Shown here piece after piece: positions 1-10,684 of a stretch of 39,407 nt of DNA; the first letter of the stretch is position 1, and every line of letters starts with the position of its first letter. Origin of the DNA: Thiobacillus sp. (GTDB taxonomy: Bacteria > Pseudomonadota > Gammaproteobacteria > Burkholderiales > Thiobacillaceae); NCBI GenBank assembly GCA_013335435.1, contig JAAXVP010000004.1, forward strand, positions 1 through 39,407. The letters run 5' to 3'. Below the pieces are notes generated by a model, which searched no databases, was not told where the DNA came from, and worked only from the letters and a program-made list of their open reading frames with translations. The position numbers and the translations under genes were made by a program.

Positions 1-2
1 CC

Positions 3-368
3 CTGTTCTACCACCTGGACGACAGGATGCTGGCCGGTTTCCTGGCCGGTCGCATGTTCACCTGGATATTCATCGCCGGCATGGTCTGCGGCGGCTGGCT
101 GCTGATCCACCGTCTTATGCGCTTCGGCGCCGGCGCCCTCAAGCAGGCGGCCTTCTGGATCGTGCTGGTCATGCTGCTGCTGACCCTGGCCCAGCATTTC
201 GGCATCCAGCCGATCATGCAGCAGCTGAAGGACCAGGCCATGCCCCAGGACGTCATGAAGAGCCTGTTCAAGGACCGCTTCGCGGCCTGGCACGGGGTGT
301 CGAGCGTGGTCTACCTGATCGAGTCCCTGCTTGGCCTGGTCCTGGTGGCCAAGCAGAACGTCAGATAA
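3..368 (+). CDS. DUF4149/TMEM205-like membrane protein (5' partial)
   Basis: Frame is open to the window edge upstream of the listed ATG (LFYHLDDRMLAGFLAGRMF...); hydrophobic helices; sits next to yhbY. Confidence 0.65.
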   Translation: MFYHLDDRMLAGFLAGRMFTWIFIAGMVCGGWLLIHRLMRFGAGALKQAAFWIVLVMLLLTLAQHFGIQPIMQQLKDQAMPQDVMKSLFKDRFAAWHGVSSVVYLIESLLGLVLVAKQNVR

Positions 369-383
369 GTATCAGGGCAGGGA

Positions 384-402
384 TCATGGCATTGCGCCAT
401 GA
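384..402. terminator. Hairpin TCATGGC-ATTGC-GCCATGA after the DUF4149 gene (no T-run)
   Basis: Perfect 7-bp inverted repeat between convergent genes. Confidence 0.35.
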
Positions 403-467
403 CCGGCCCCTCACCCATTCCCCCTCCCGCATGGGGCGAGGAGGACGAGGAGTCGCCTTGCGGCAAA

Positions 468-779
468 TTATGGCAAGTGCAGGCGCGGTTCCTCGGCCGG
501 TTTGTAGACCAGCAGGATCTTGCCGATGTGCTGCACCGGGGCGCAGTCCAGCTGGTTGCAAATCTCCGCCAGCCAGGCCTCGCGCACGGCACGGTCGTCA
601 CCGAGGACCCGGATCTTGACCAGTTCGTGGGCGGCCAATGCCCGCTCGGTTTCCTTCAGCACCGCCTCGCTCAGGCCGGCGCCGCCGATCATCACCACCG
701 GCTTCAGGCTGTGCGCCTGGGCCTTGAGGAACTTGCGCTGTTGGGGCGTTAGATCGAGCATTTGACTCTCCGTAAACAA
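468..779 (-). CDS. yhbY: YhbY family RNA-binding (CRM domain) protein
   Basis: LTPQQRKFLKAQAHSLKPVVMIGGAGLSEAVLKE...; divergent from rlmE, the usual context. Confidence 0.9.
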   Translation of the reverse strand: MFTESQMLDLTPQQRKFLKAQAHSLKPVVMIGGAGLSEAVLKETERALAAHELVKIRVLGDDRAVREAWLAEICNQLDCAPVQHIGKILLVYKPAEEPRLHLP

Positions 780-793
780 GCGGCCGATATTAC

Positions 794-1420
794 ATGAAAC
801 GACAAGCCAAGACCCACGCCTGGCACCACCAGCACGTCAACGATTTCTACGTGAAACAATCGGTCGAACAGGGCTGGCGCTCGCGCGCCGCCTTCAAGCT
901 GATGGAGATCGACGACAAGGACCGCCTGCTCAAGCCGGGCCAGACCGTGGTCGACCTCGGTTGCGCGCCGGGCGGCTGGTGCCAGGTCGCGGCCCAGCGC
1001 ATGAAGGGGCAGGGCCGCATCATCGGAGTGGACCTCCTGGAGATGGTGGGCATCGGCGGCGTCACCTTCATCCGGGGCGACTTTACCGAGGACGCCGTGC
1101 TGGCCTCATTGGAGGCGGCGGGGATCGACAACGGCGTCGACCTTGTCCTTTCCGACATGGCCCCCAATATAAGCGGTGTGGACTCGGCCGATCAGGCCAA
1201 GAGCTATTACCTGGCCGAACTGGCCCTGGAGTTTGCCACCCGGCACCTGAAGCCGGAGGGCGGTTTCCTGATCAAGCTGTTCCAGGGCTCCGGCTTCGAG
1301 GACTATGTGAAACAGTGTCGGGCGGTCTTCCGGTCCGTCGCGATGCGCAAGCCGAAGGCCTCGCGGGATCGCAGCCGTGAGGTCTATCTGTTGGCAAAAG
1401 GCTTGATAGTTCAGGACTAA
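794..1420 (+). CDS. rlmE: 23S rRNA (uridine-2'-O) methyltransferase RlmE/FtsJ
   Basis: SRAAFKL, VVDLGCAPGGWCQVA, LVLSDMAPNISG motifs; followed by ftsH. Confidence 0.96.
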   Translation: MKRQAKTHAWHHQHVNDFYVKQSVEQGWRSRAAFKLMEIDDKDRLLKPGQTVVDLGCAPGGWCQVAAQRMKGQGRIIGVDLLEMVGIGGVTFIRGDFTEDAVLASLEAAGIDNGVDLVLSDMAPNISGVDSADQAKSYYLAELALEFATRHLKPEGGFLIKLFQGSGFEDYVKQCRAVFRSVAMRKPKASRDRSREVYLLAKGLIVQD

Positions 1421-1499
1421 TCCTACGATAGATTGCCTGAACCGCCGGATTCGGATAGGGTCTGAGGTAATTGATAAGTAGTCGTACGAAGGAATCGAG

Positions 1500-3389
<1,890 letters not shown>

Positions 3390-3395
3390 AAAACA

Positions 3396-3476
3396 GTGAC
3401 AGAGTGACGAGTGACGGATGACAAAATCCGTCTCGTCACGCCTCCAGGTCACTTTGTCACCATGTCACTCTGTCAC
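3396..3476. repeat. Inverted and tandem GTGAC/GTCAC repeat region between ftsH and folP
   Basis: GTGACAGAGTGAC (3396-3408) is the reverse complement of GTCACTCTGTCAC (3464-3476); nested hairpin 3404-3419/3426-3439; GTCAC at 3448, 3456, 3464, 3472 (8-nt period). Confidence 0.85.
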
Positions 3477-4262
3477 CGATTTGACCGCCCATTGGTGATG
3501 GGCATCGTCAACGTCACCCCGGATTCCTTCTCCGACTGCGGTCGCTGGTTCGATCCCGCGGCGGCCATCGCCCATGCGGCGCAACTGGCGGCAGAGGGCG
3601 CCGACCTGCTCGACATCGGCGGCGAGTCGACCCGGCCCGGCGCCCGGCCGGTTTCCGAGCCGGAAGAACTCGACCGCGTCCTGCCGGTGCTGGAGGGCGT
3701 GCGCGGCCTGGGCGTGCCGATCTCGGTCGACACCATGAAGCCGGGGGTCATGCGTGCCGCGCTGGCGGCCGGCGCCGCCATGATCAACGACGTCTACGGT
3801 TTCCGCGCCGAGGGCGCCTGGGCGGCGGTCACGGACAGCGACTGCGCCCTCTGCATCATGCACATGCAGGGCGAGCCGCGCACCATGCAGGAGGCGCCGC
3901 ATTACGACGACGTGGTGGCCGAGGTCGAGGCCTTCCTGGGCGAACGCATCGCCGCCGCCGAAGCGGCTGGGATCGAACGCGCCCGGCTCTGCATCGACCC
4001 CGGCTTCGGCTTCGGCAAGACCCTGGACCATAATCTCGCCCTGCTGCGCGCCCTGCCCAGGCTGGCACGGCTGGCCCCGGTGCTGGCCGGGCTGTCCAGG
4101 AAACGGATGATCGGCGCCCTGACCGGGCGCGACATCCCGGATCGCATGGCCGGCAGTGTGGCGGCGGCGCTCCGGGCGGTGGACAATGGCGCCGCCATCG
4201 TGCGGGTGCACGACGTGAAAGAGACCGTGGATGCATTGAAGGTCTGGCAGGCCACGCGCTGA
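3462..4262 (+). CDS. folP: Dihydropteroate synthase
   Basis: MGIVNVTPDSFSDCG, GGESTRPGA, ISVDTMKP, DPGFGFGKT motifs; ATG 3462 preferred over the upstream GTG at 3411. Confidence 0.95.
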   Translation: MSLCHRFDRPLVMGIVNVTPDSFSDCGRWFDPAAAIAHAAQLAAEGADLLDIGGESTRPGARPVSEPEELDRVLPVLEGVRGLGVPISVDTMKPGVMRAALAAGAAMINDVYGFRAEGAWAAVTDSDCALCIMHMQGEPRTMQEAPHYDDVVAEVEAFLGERIAAAEAAGIERARLCIDPGFGFGKTLDHNLALLRALPRLARLAPVLAGLSRKRMIGALTGRDIPDRMAGSVAAALRAVDNGAAIVRVHDVKETVDALKVWQATR

Positions 4263-4280
4263 GCGGCCCAGCTTTCAGCG

Positions 4281-4322
4281 CCCTCCCTCGCGAGCGGGGG
4301 AGGGCATGGGTGGGGGGAGCCC
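4281..4322. repeat. GC-rich intergenic repeat copy (CCCTCCC...GGGAGGG type)
   Basis: gccctccctcgcgagcgggggagggc followed by atgggtggggg; similar sequences near 405-450 and 17370-17428. Confidence 0.5.
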
Positions 4323-4372
4323 GTCCACCAAGTTGTTAAGATTACGAATCGGCACACAAGGATAGAGAAGAC

Positions 4373-5734
4373 ATGAGCAGGAAATACTTCGGCACCGACG
4401 GCGTGCGCGGCAAGGTGGGCGAGGCCCCGATCACCCCCGACTTCGTCATGCGCCTGGGCTATGCCGCCGGCAAGGTGCTGGTCGCCACCGAACACGAGGC
4501 CCTGCACGGCGAGCGGCCCTGCGTGCTGATCGGCAAGGACACCCGGGTGTCCGGCTACATGCTGGAATCGGCCCTGGAGGCCGGCTTCACCGCCGCCGGC
4601 GTCGATGTCCGCCTGACCGGGCCGATCCCGACCCCGGGCATCGCCTACCTGACCCGTGCGCTCCGTCTGCAAGCCGGCGTGGTCATCTCGGCCTCGCACA
4701 ATCCCTACGACGACAACGGCATCAAGTTCTTCTCCGCCACCGGCTCCAAGCTGCCCGACGCCACCGAACTGGCCATCGAGGCCGCCCTCGACGAGCCCAT
4801 GCAGACCGTCGCCTCGCGCGGCCTCGGCAAGGTCAAGCGCCTGGACGACGCCGCCGGCCGCTACATCGAGTTCTGCAAGAGCACCTTCCCGACCGACATG
4901 GACCTGCGCGGCCTGCGCGTGGTGGTCGATTGCGCCAACGGCGCCGGCTACCACATCGCCCCGCCGGTGTTCCACGAGCTGGGCGCCGACGTCATCGCCA
5001 TCGGCAACGAGCCGGACGGCTTCAACATCAACGAGGCCAGCGGCGCCACCCATCCGGAGACCCTGGCCAAGGCGGTGAAGAAGCACCGCGCCGACATCGG
5101 CATCGCCCTCGACGGCGACGGCGACCGCCTGATCATGGTCGACGGCAACGGCCAGATCGCCGACGGCGACCGCCTGCTCTATGCCATCGCCCGGCATCGC
5201 CACGAGACCGGCCAGCTGCAAGGCGGCGTGGTCGGCACCCTGATGACCAACCTGGGCACCGAGACCGCGCTGCGCGCGCTCGGCTGCGACTTCCGGCGCG
5301 CCAATGTCGGCGACCGCTACGTCCTCGAGATGCTCAACGAGCACGGCTGGCAGCTCGGCGGCGAGACCTCCGGCCACATCCTCTGCCTGGACCGCCACAG
5401 CACCGGCGACGGCATCGTCTCCGCCCTCCAGGTCCTGGCCGCGCTGCGCCGCTCCGGGCGCAAGCTGGCAGATATCATCCGCGACTGCCCGGTATTTCCT
5501 CAGGTGCTGATCAACGTGCGCGTGGCCAAGGGCTTCAAGCTCAACGGCCAGGCCGAGATCGCCGGTGCGGTCGAGGCGGTCGAGGACGAACTGGGCGACA
5601 GCGGCCGGGTGGTCCTGCGCGCCTCCGGTACCGAGCCGCTGATCCGGGTCATGGTCGAGGGCCGCGACGAGGCCCAGGTCAACCGCTGCGCGGAACGGAT
5701 CGCCGAGGCGGTACGCACGGCGGCAGGCGTTTGA
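4373..5734 (+). CDS. glmM: Phosphoglucosamine mutase
   Basis: [50 protein letters not shown] motifs. Confidence 0.98.
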   Translation: MSRKYFGTDGVRGKVGEAPITPDFVMRLGYAAGKVLVATEHEALHGERPCVLIGKDTRVSGYMLESALEAGFTAAGVDVRLTGPIPTPGIAYLTRALRLQAGVVISASHNPYDDNGIKFFSATGSKLPDATELAIEAALDEPMQTVASRGLGKVKRLDDAAGRYIEFCKSTFPTDMDLRGLRVVVDCANGAGYHIAPPVFHELGADVIAIGNEPDGFNINEASGATHPETLAKAVKKHRADIGIALDGDGDRLIMVDGNGQIADGDRLLYAIARHRHETGQLQGGVVGTLMTNLGTETALRALGCDFRRANVGDRYVLEMLNEHGWQLGGETSGHILCLDRHSTGDGIVSALQVLAALRRSGRKLADIIRDCPVFPQVLINVRVAKGFKLNGQAEIAGAVEAVEDELGDSGRVVLRASGTEPLIRVMVEGRDEAQVNRCAERIAEAVRTAAGV

Positions 5735-5808
5735 TCGAGTCGGCCGGGGCGGCTTGCCGCCGCCGGCCGCATACTTTGCACATGTCGGCAATTTCACAGG
5801 AGTTGGCC

Positions 5809-6210
5809 ATGTCTCATCCCGAACAGCAGGACCAATCGGCCGGCGCGGTCATGGACCGCGAGCACCAGATCCAGACCGGCCTGGTAGCGGCGCTCTGCGC
5901 TGCCCTGGAACAGGGCGGCGACGCCGGCGCGGCCGACGAAATCATGGCGCAGCTGGTCGCCTACAGCTCCGCCCATTTCCTGTCCGAGGAACTCCTCATG
6001 CGGCTGGCCGGCTATGACGGCTATGACGACCACGTCGCCGACCATATCCACATGATGGACGAGCTCAACGGCATCGCGGCCCTGCACGAGGGCGGCCAGA
6101 CGGCGCTGGAGATCGAGAAGGCACGCGCCATCCAGGACTTCCTGGTCAAGCACATCCAGACCCGCGACAGCCGCTTCGCGGCCTACGAGACGACGGCCGC
6201 CGGCCGTTGA
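5809..6210 (+). CDS. Bacteriohemerythrin-like protein (single HHE domain)
   Basis: HFLSEELLMRLAGYDGYDDHVADHIHMMDEL; AGGAG upstream of ATG 5809; the listed 4930-6210 ORF is a shadow frame fused to it. Confidence 0.75.
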   Translation: MSHPEQQDQSAGAVMDREHQIQTGLVAALCAALEQGGDAGAADEIMAQLVAYSSAHFLSEELLMRLAGYDGYDDHVADHIHMMDELNGIAALHEGGQTALEIEKARAIQDFLVKHIQTRDSRFAAYETTAAGR

Positions 6211-6568
6211 TCGCCGCCACCGGCGGCCGCACCGACTGCACCCATTCGACCCCTGGTCCGGGATGCCGGCATCGATCAGGAAGTTGGTCAGGTCAGGGAT
6301 CAGCATGCTGCCGCCGATCACCTCGACGCTCTCGACCAGGGCCGGCATCAGGCCGTCCGGCGTTGCAAACCGGTCAATGCCTAAACGCGGAGCCGGCGAG
6401 CCGGCCGATCGTCCGGGACGCGCGCATCCAGACTGACATGGCTGGACATCGACGTTTTTTGGGGGCTTGGCGTCTTTCACCAGCCTGCCGACGCCCGCTA
6501 CGAATCGGCGTAACAATTCTGGGTCGGTTATCGGCTATCGTTAACGGCGTTATTCAAGGAGAACGTCC

Positions 6569-7069
6569 ATGACCACCGAAAAATCCAGCATCAAACGGCC
6601 AGCCAAGAAGGTAGCTTCGTCCGAGAATGATGCGCTATCGAAGGCGTTGAAAGCGGCAGTCACTTCAGAGGCCAATGCCAAAATTGAGTCACCGGCCAAG
6701 CCCAAGAAGAGCAAAAGCGCCGTTGCCGTTCCGGCTGAGCCAGCGGCAAAGAAGAAAGCGACGAAGAAGGCAACGGTGGTTGAGACGCAGGCAGCCAAGC
6801 CGATTAAAGAACCGGCTAAACCTAAGGTCGCCAAGACGAAGGCAGCGGTTGTCGAATCAAAGGAAGCCAAGGCGGGCAAGGCACGGCCCAGGCCCAAGGC
6901 TGCCGACAAGAAACCTTCTGACGTAACCCGGAAAGAACTCAAACATTTGATCGCCGTCGCTGCCTATCACCGAGCCGAAAAGCGCGGCTTCGCCCCGGGT
7001 TACGAATTGCAGGACTGGCTTGATGCCGAGGCCGAAATATACGAGATGATCGGCTTGGGCCAATCTTGA
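6569..7069 (+). CDS. DUF2934-domain protein with Lys/Ala/Pro-rich N-terminal region
   Basis: C-terminal AYHRAEKRGFAPGYELQDWLDAEAEI matches the DUF2934 pattern; low-complexity PAKK/AKP N-terminus. Confidence 0.75.
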   Translation: MTTEKSSIKRPAKKVASSENDALSKALKAAVTSEANAKIESPAKPKKSKSAVAVPAEPAAKKKATKKATVVETQAAKPIKEPAKPKVAKTKAAVVESKEAKAGKARPRPKAADKKPSDVTRKELKHLIAVAAYHRAEKRGFAPGYELQDWLDAEAEIYEMIGLGQS

Positions 7070-7217
7070 CCAGCAGCCAATTTGCCGGCTGGTGGCTCTT
7101 GGCGCGGGGCGGCCTGTTTGCCGAGTGACGGGCTGGAGTCTGCGATCTGGGAAGCCTGACTGCTGCAAGGGAGATCGCTCCCCTGGACCTTCTCTCCGGA
7201 ACGCGGCCCGTGCCTGT

Positions 7218-7514
7218 TCAGTCTCGAATCCGCTCCGTCTCCAGCTTGTCGTGGAGCATATCCTCGGGCACGAAGCCTTGTGCTGCAGCCCAGGAATACG
7301 CGTACGCGGCTGTCCAGTCCAGTAGTGTGGGATGGGCCGTTTCGCGGTGCGAGATTACGTCTCGATCAACCGAATTAACAGGACTGGATGCCTCGGCTAT
7401 GGTTCTACGGTTCAGCATCATTTTCCTTCCTGCTACGGCTTTCTTGGGAGACAGGCACGATTGGATATGAGGTCCTTCTTCTTCTCTGAAAAACCTTGGC
7501 CACAACGCAACCAT
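7218..7514 (-). CDS. Hypothetical small ORF
   Basis: 98-aa ORF overlapping the next one; composition plausible but no recognised domain. Confidence 0.25.
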   Translation of the reverse strand: MVALWPRFFREEEGPHIQSCLSPKKAVAGRKMMLNRRTIAEASSPVNSVDRDVISHRETAHPTLLDWTAAYAYSWAAAQGFVPEDMLHDKLETERIRD

Positions 7515-7681
7515 CTCATCGGGATTGGAGTGGTGATGTTTGAGTATCCATCGCCATCCGTAAAACTTACTAACGCGATGTCTTCGCCTAGATGATCCAC
7601 AACCGTACCGACCTGTCCCGCTGAAACCTTCAAGGCGGGAAAATCTTTTCTCGCAATCACCAAATCCAAACGATCAAACAC
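7433..7681 (-). CDS. Small protein resembling DUF4926
   Basis: MFDRLDLVIARKDFPALKVSAGQVGTVVDHLGEDIALVSFTDGDGYS resembles the DUF4926 pattern (D-V-x-L...G-x-x-GTVV...VxFxDxxG). Confidence 0.45.
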   Translation of the reverse strand: MFDRLDLVIARKDFPALKVSAGQVGTVVDHLGEDIALVSFTDGDGYSNITTPIPMRWLRCGQGFSEKKKDLISNRACLPRKP

Positions 7682-7819
7682 AGCGACCTCTACGAATCCT
7701 TACAGAGGATCAAGCATAGGGGCGGAAGGTTGCACGCATATTAATCAGTACCCGCTTGGCCATGACCGGCAGGGGATCCGTTGGCCGTTTCCGGGTGTCG
7801 CGACGGATTTCAAAGGAGC

Positions 7820-7853
7820 CGGAAATATCCCCGTCATGCGGGTGCCTTAGCCT
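7820..7853 (+). promoter_or_regulatory. Candidate Pho box + -10 for btaA: CGGAAAT-ATCC-CCGTCAT-N10-TAGCCT
   Basis: Heptamers match CTGTCAY at 4/7 and 6/7; exact 10-nt spacing; same -10 hexamer as the EAL-GGDEF promoter. Confidence 0.4.
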
Positions 7854-7883
7854 GGCAATCATCGCCACACAATACCGTCACAG

Positions 7884-9110
7884 ATGAACGCCCCCGAGCT
7901 CTGCTTCCCAGGCACGCCCCCCGCCCTGACCTTGCGCGACCACATCGACAACAACGTGTTCAACGCGCTCTATGCCCGTTCCCTGGTCTACAACACCTGC
8001 TGGGAGGATCCAGCCGTGGACCGGCGCGCTTTGCGGTTGAGTGAGAACGATACCGTGATGGTCATCTCCAGCGCCGGCTGCAACGCCCTCGACTATGCCC
8101 TCGACGGCCCGGAGCGGATCCATGCCGTGGACGCCAACCCGCGCCAGAACGCCCTCCTGGAACTCAAGATAGCGGCCATCCGGCGGCTCGAGTTCGATGA
8201 CTTCTTCGCACTCTTCGGCGAGGGCTATCACCCGCGTTTCGCCGACCTGTACCGCGACTGCCTGCGCGGCGAACTGTCCGACTTCGCGCGCGCCTGGTGG
8301 GACAAGCATGCCGGCTGGTTCACCAGCCCGCTCGGCAGCTTCTACTACCACGGCCTCGCCGGCCTGGTGGCGCGTGCCTTCCGGGCCTATTTCAGGCTGC
8401 GGCCCAGGCTGGCCGGCGACATCCAGGACCTGTTCGAGGCCGGCGACCTGGCCTCGCAACGCGCCCTCTACGACCGCCACATCGCCCCGGTCCTGTGGAC
8501 GCCGACCATGAAATGGGTGCTCGGACGCCAGTTCACCATGAGCCTCCTGGGCGTGCCGCACCCGCAGCGGCGCCTGGTCCAGGCCCAGCATGAAGACGGG
8601 GTGGCGGGCTTCGTGCGGGAGGCGATCGAGTACGTGTTCCGGCAACTGCCGGTGGCCGACAACTATTTCTGGCGCGTCTACCTGAACGGCCGCTACACCC
8701 CCGAGTGCTGCCCGGAATACCTGAAGCCGGACAATTTCCAGGCCCTCAAGGGCGGCCTGGTCAATCGCATCCGGACCCATACCGGCACGGTCACCGAATT
8801 CCTCCATGGCCACCGCCAGCCGATCTCCCGCTTCGTCCTGCTCGACCACATGGACTGGATGAGCAGCTACCACCCCGATGCCCTGGTCGAGGAGTGGAAC
8901 GCCATCCTCAACCGCGCCCGCGGCAACGCCCGCATCCTGCTGCGCAGCGCCCACGAAGACCCGGCCTTCCTGCACTGGGTCGGGGTCGGTCCCTGGCGGC
9001 AGCCGCTCGACCAGGCCCTGCGCTTCGACCGCGAACTGGCCGCCCGGCTGCACCGGGACGATCGGGTGCATACCTACGCCGGCTTCATGATCGCCGATGT
9101 CGTTCGCTGA
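7884..9110 (+). CDS. btaA: BtaA-type S-adenosylmethionine:diacylglycerol 3-amino-3-carboxypropyl transferase (DUF3419)
   Basis: LVYNTCWEDPAVDRRAL, VISSAGCNALDYAL, HAVDANPRQNALLELK, LLDHMDWMS motifs; followed by a SAM methyltransferase. Confidence 0.88.
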   Translation: MNAPELCFPGTPPALTLRDHIDNNVFNALYARSLVYNTCWEDPAVDRRALRLSENDTVMVISSAGCNALDYALDGPERIHAVDANPRQNALLELKIAAIRRLEFDDFFALFGEGYHPRFADLYRDCLRGELSDFARAWWDKHAGWFTSPLGSFYYHGLAGLVARAFRAYFRLRPRLAGDIQDLFEAGDLASQRALYDRHIAPVLWTPTMKWVLGRQFTMSLLGVPHPQRRLVQAQHEDGVAGFVREAIEYVFRQLPVADNYFWRVYLNGRYTPECCPEYLKPDNFQALKGGLVNRIRTHTGTVTEFLHGHRQPISRFVLLDHMDWMSSYHPDALVEEWNAILNRARGNARILLRSAHEDPAFLHWVGVGPWRQPLDQALRFDRELAARLHRDDRVHTYAGFMIADVVR

Positions 9111-9810
9111 CATCGCAGGCGACGCGCGCGTACTCTGGCGTATGCTGCGCGGCCAGCCCCGGCGCGGCAGCCACGCCGACCGCCTGGCGGCCTTCTACGC
9201 CCCCCAGGCCGAGCGCTACGACCACTTCCGCGCCCGCCTGCTGCAGGGCCGGGACGAACTGATCGAGGCGCTCGACATCCCGGCCGGGGCGCGGGTGGTG
9301 GAACTCGGCTGCGGCACCGGGAGCAACCTGGCCGCGCTCGACCGGGCCTGCCCGCTGGCCGGCCTGGCCTCGGTGCAGCTGGTCGATCTCTGTGCCCCGC
9401 TGCTGGCGGTGGCGCGCGCGCGCACGGCCGGGCTCGGCAACGTCGAGGTCGTCGAGGCCGACGCCACCACCTGGCGGCCGGACATCCCGGTCGACCGCGT
9501 CTACCTGTCCTATGCCCTGACCATGATGCCGGACTGGCAGGCCGTCCTGGCCAACGCCCAGGCCATGCTGGCGCCGGGCGGCCGTATCGGCGTGGTCGAC
9601 TTCCACCTGCCCGACGGCGCGGGGAGGCTCGGCAAGCTGTTCTGGCGGCGCTGGTTCGGCCACGACGGGGTGCGCCTGTCCGAGCGCCACCTGCCCGCGC
9701 TGCGCGCCCACTTCGACGAGGTCATGAGCCTGGAGCGGCGGGCCGCGCTGCCCTACCTGCCGGTCCTGCGGGCGCCCTACTACCTGTACGTCGGCGGCAA
9801 GGCGGCCTGA
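9097..9810 (+). CDS. btaB: BtaB-type class I SAM-dependent methyltransferase
   Basis: VVELGCGTGSNLAALDR motif; overlaps btaA by 14 nt. Confidence 0.82.
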   Translation: MSFADIAGDARVLWRMLRGQPRRGSHADRLAAFYAPQAERYDHFRARLLQGRDELIEALDIPAGARVVELGCGTGSNLAALDRACPLAGLASVQLVDLCAPLLAVARARTAGLGNVEVVEADATTWRPDIPVDRVYLSYALTMMPDWQAVLANAQAMLAPGGRIGVVDFHLPDGAGRLGKLFWRRWFGHDGVRLSERHLPALRAHFDEVMSLERRAALPYLPVLRAPYYLYVGGKAA

Positions 9811-9812
9811 CC

Positions 9813-10508
9813 GTGTACCCGAGCCGGGACCGCCTGGTCATCATCGACGCCGACGGCACCGTGATCGACGCCTTCGCCGCCATCGGCCTGGCCTTCTCCC
9901 GGCATGGCATGGACATCGGCGACCTCGACCGCTTCCAGAAGCGGCGCAACCTGTTCAAGTACCTGGGCGGGCTCAAGGAGTTTCCCCGCAACCTGGGCAA
10001 GCAGATCGGCAAGGGCGGGCGCAAGGAAGTGCTGGCCACCCTGACCGAGGTGTACCGCGAGGAAGCCGTCCTGTATCCGGGCATGGCCGGGCTGCTCCGC
10101 GCCCTGCTCGACGCCCCCGACATCCGGATCGGCATGGTCACCCGCAACATCACCCGTGAGCCCGAGGTCACCCTGGCGCGCCTGCTCGGCCGCCACGGCG
10201 TCGATGTCGCCCGGCTCGATTGCCTCGATTGCATCCCGCTGCGCCAGGACAAGACGCCGTACTTCAAGGCCGCGCGCGAGCGTCTGCGAATCAACCCGGC
10301 CCTCTGTTACGCCTGCGGCGACGAGCACAAGGACTATGTCGCCGCGCTCGGCTCCGGCATGCGTCCCCTGATCGTCTCCTACGGCTTCGAAAGTCACGCC
10401 CGCCTCACCCGCAAGTTCGCCATCGCCGAGGAATTCATCTCGCCGACGCCCGCGGCCTTCGATGCCAATCTGCGCCATAGCCTGGGCCTCTCACCCGCCA
10501 CCGGGTGA
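9813..10508 (+). CDS. HAD-superfamily hydrolase/phosphatase (GTG start)
   Basis: VIIDADGTVIDAF motif I, GMVTRN motif II, CGDEHKDY motif IV; 2 nt after btaB. Confidence 0.8.
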   Translation: MYPSRDRLVIIDADGTVIDAFAAIGLAFSRHGMDIGDLDRFQKRRNLFKYLGGLKEFPRNLGKQIGKGGRKEVLATLTEVYREEAVLYPGMAGLLRALLDAPDIRIGMVTRNITREPEVTLARLLGRHGVDVARLDCLDCIPLRQDKTPYFKAARERLRINPALCYACGDEHKDYVAALGSGMRPLIVSYGFESHARLTRKFAIAEEFISPTPAAFDANLRHSLGLSPATG

Positions 10509-10509
10509 C

Positions 10510-10528
10510 TGCGCCTGCGGCGCATTTT
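10510..10528 (+). terminator. Candidate intrinsic terminator TGCGCC-TGC-GGCGCA-TTTT
   Basis: 6-bp stem, 3-nt loop, short T-run just after the HAD stop codon. Confidence 0.5.
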
Positions 10529-10538
10529 CACGGCAACC

Positions 10539-10670
10539 ATGTCGGACCTCGCCGAGCGGATCGCCGCCATGGCCCAGGACAACCTGCGCGCCATGGCGAT
10601 GACCTTGCAGGCCGTGCGGCGGATCCGCGAACTGGCCCGGCGGGCTCAGCCTGAGCTTCGCCAAGCCTGA
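10539..10670 (+). CDS. Possible 43-aa small protein
   Basis: Own translation: MSDLAERIAAMAQDNLRAMAMTLQAVRRIRELARRAQPELRQA; below the ORF-track size cutoff. Confidence 0.3.
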   Translation: MSDLAERIAAMAQDNLRAMAMTLQAVRRIRELARRAQPELRQA

Positions 10671-10684
10671 GCACCGGCTCAGGC
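10665..10684. terminator. Hairpin GCCTGAGC-ACCG-GCTCAGGC between convergent units
   Basis: Perfect 8-bp stem with 4-nt loop overlapping the 3' end of the pyruvate kinase-like gene; no clear T-run. Confidence 0.35.

Noticed and set aside
3448-3476. Tandem GTCAC motifs considered as a Pho box for folP
   Set aside because: Period is 8 nt, not 11, and no -10 at the right distance; better explained as a repeat structure
4930-6210. 426-aa ORF spanning glmM and the hemerythrin
   Set aside because: First part is an Arg-rich shadow frame of glmM; only the C-terminal part from 5809 is real
7864-7881. GCCACAC-AATA-CCGTCAC considered as the btaA Pho box
   Set aside because: First heptamer matches poorly and it ends 2 nt before the ATG; the 7820-7837 box with N10 fits better
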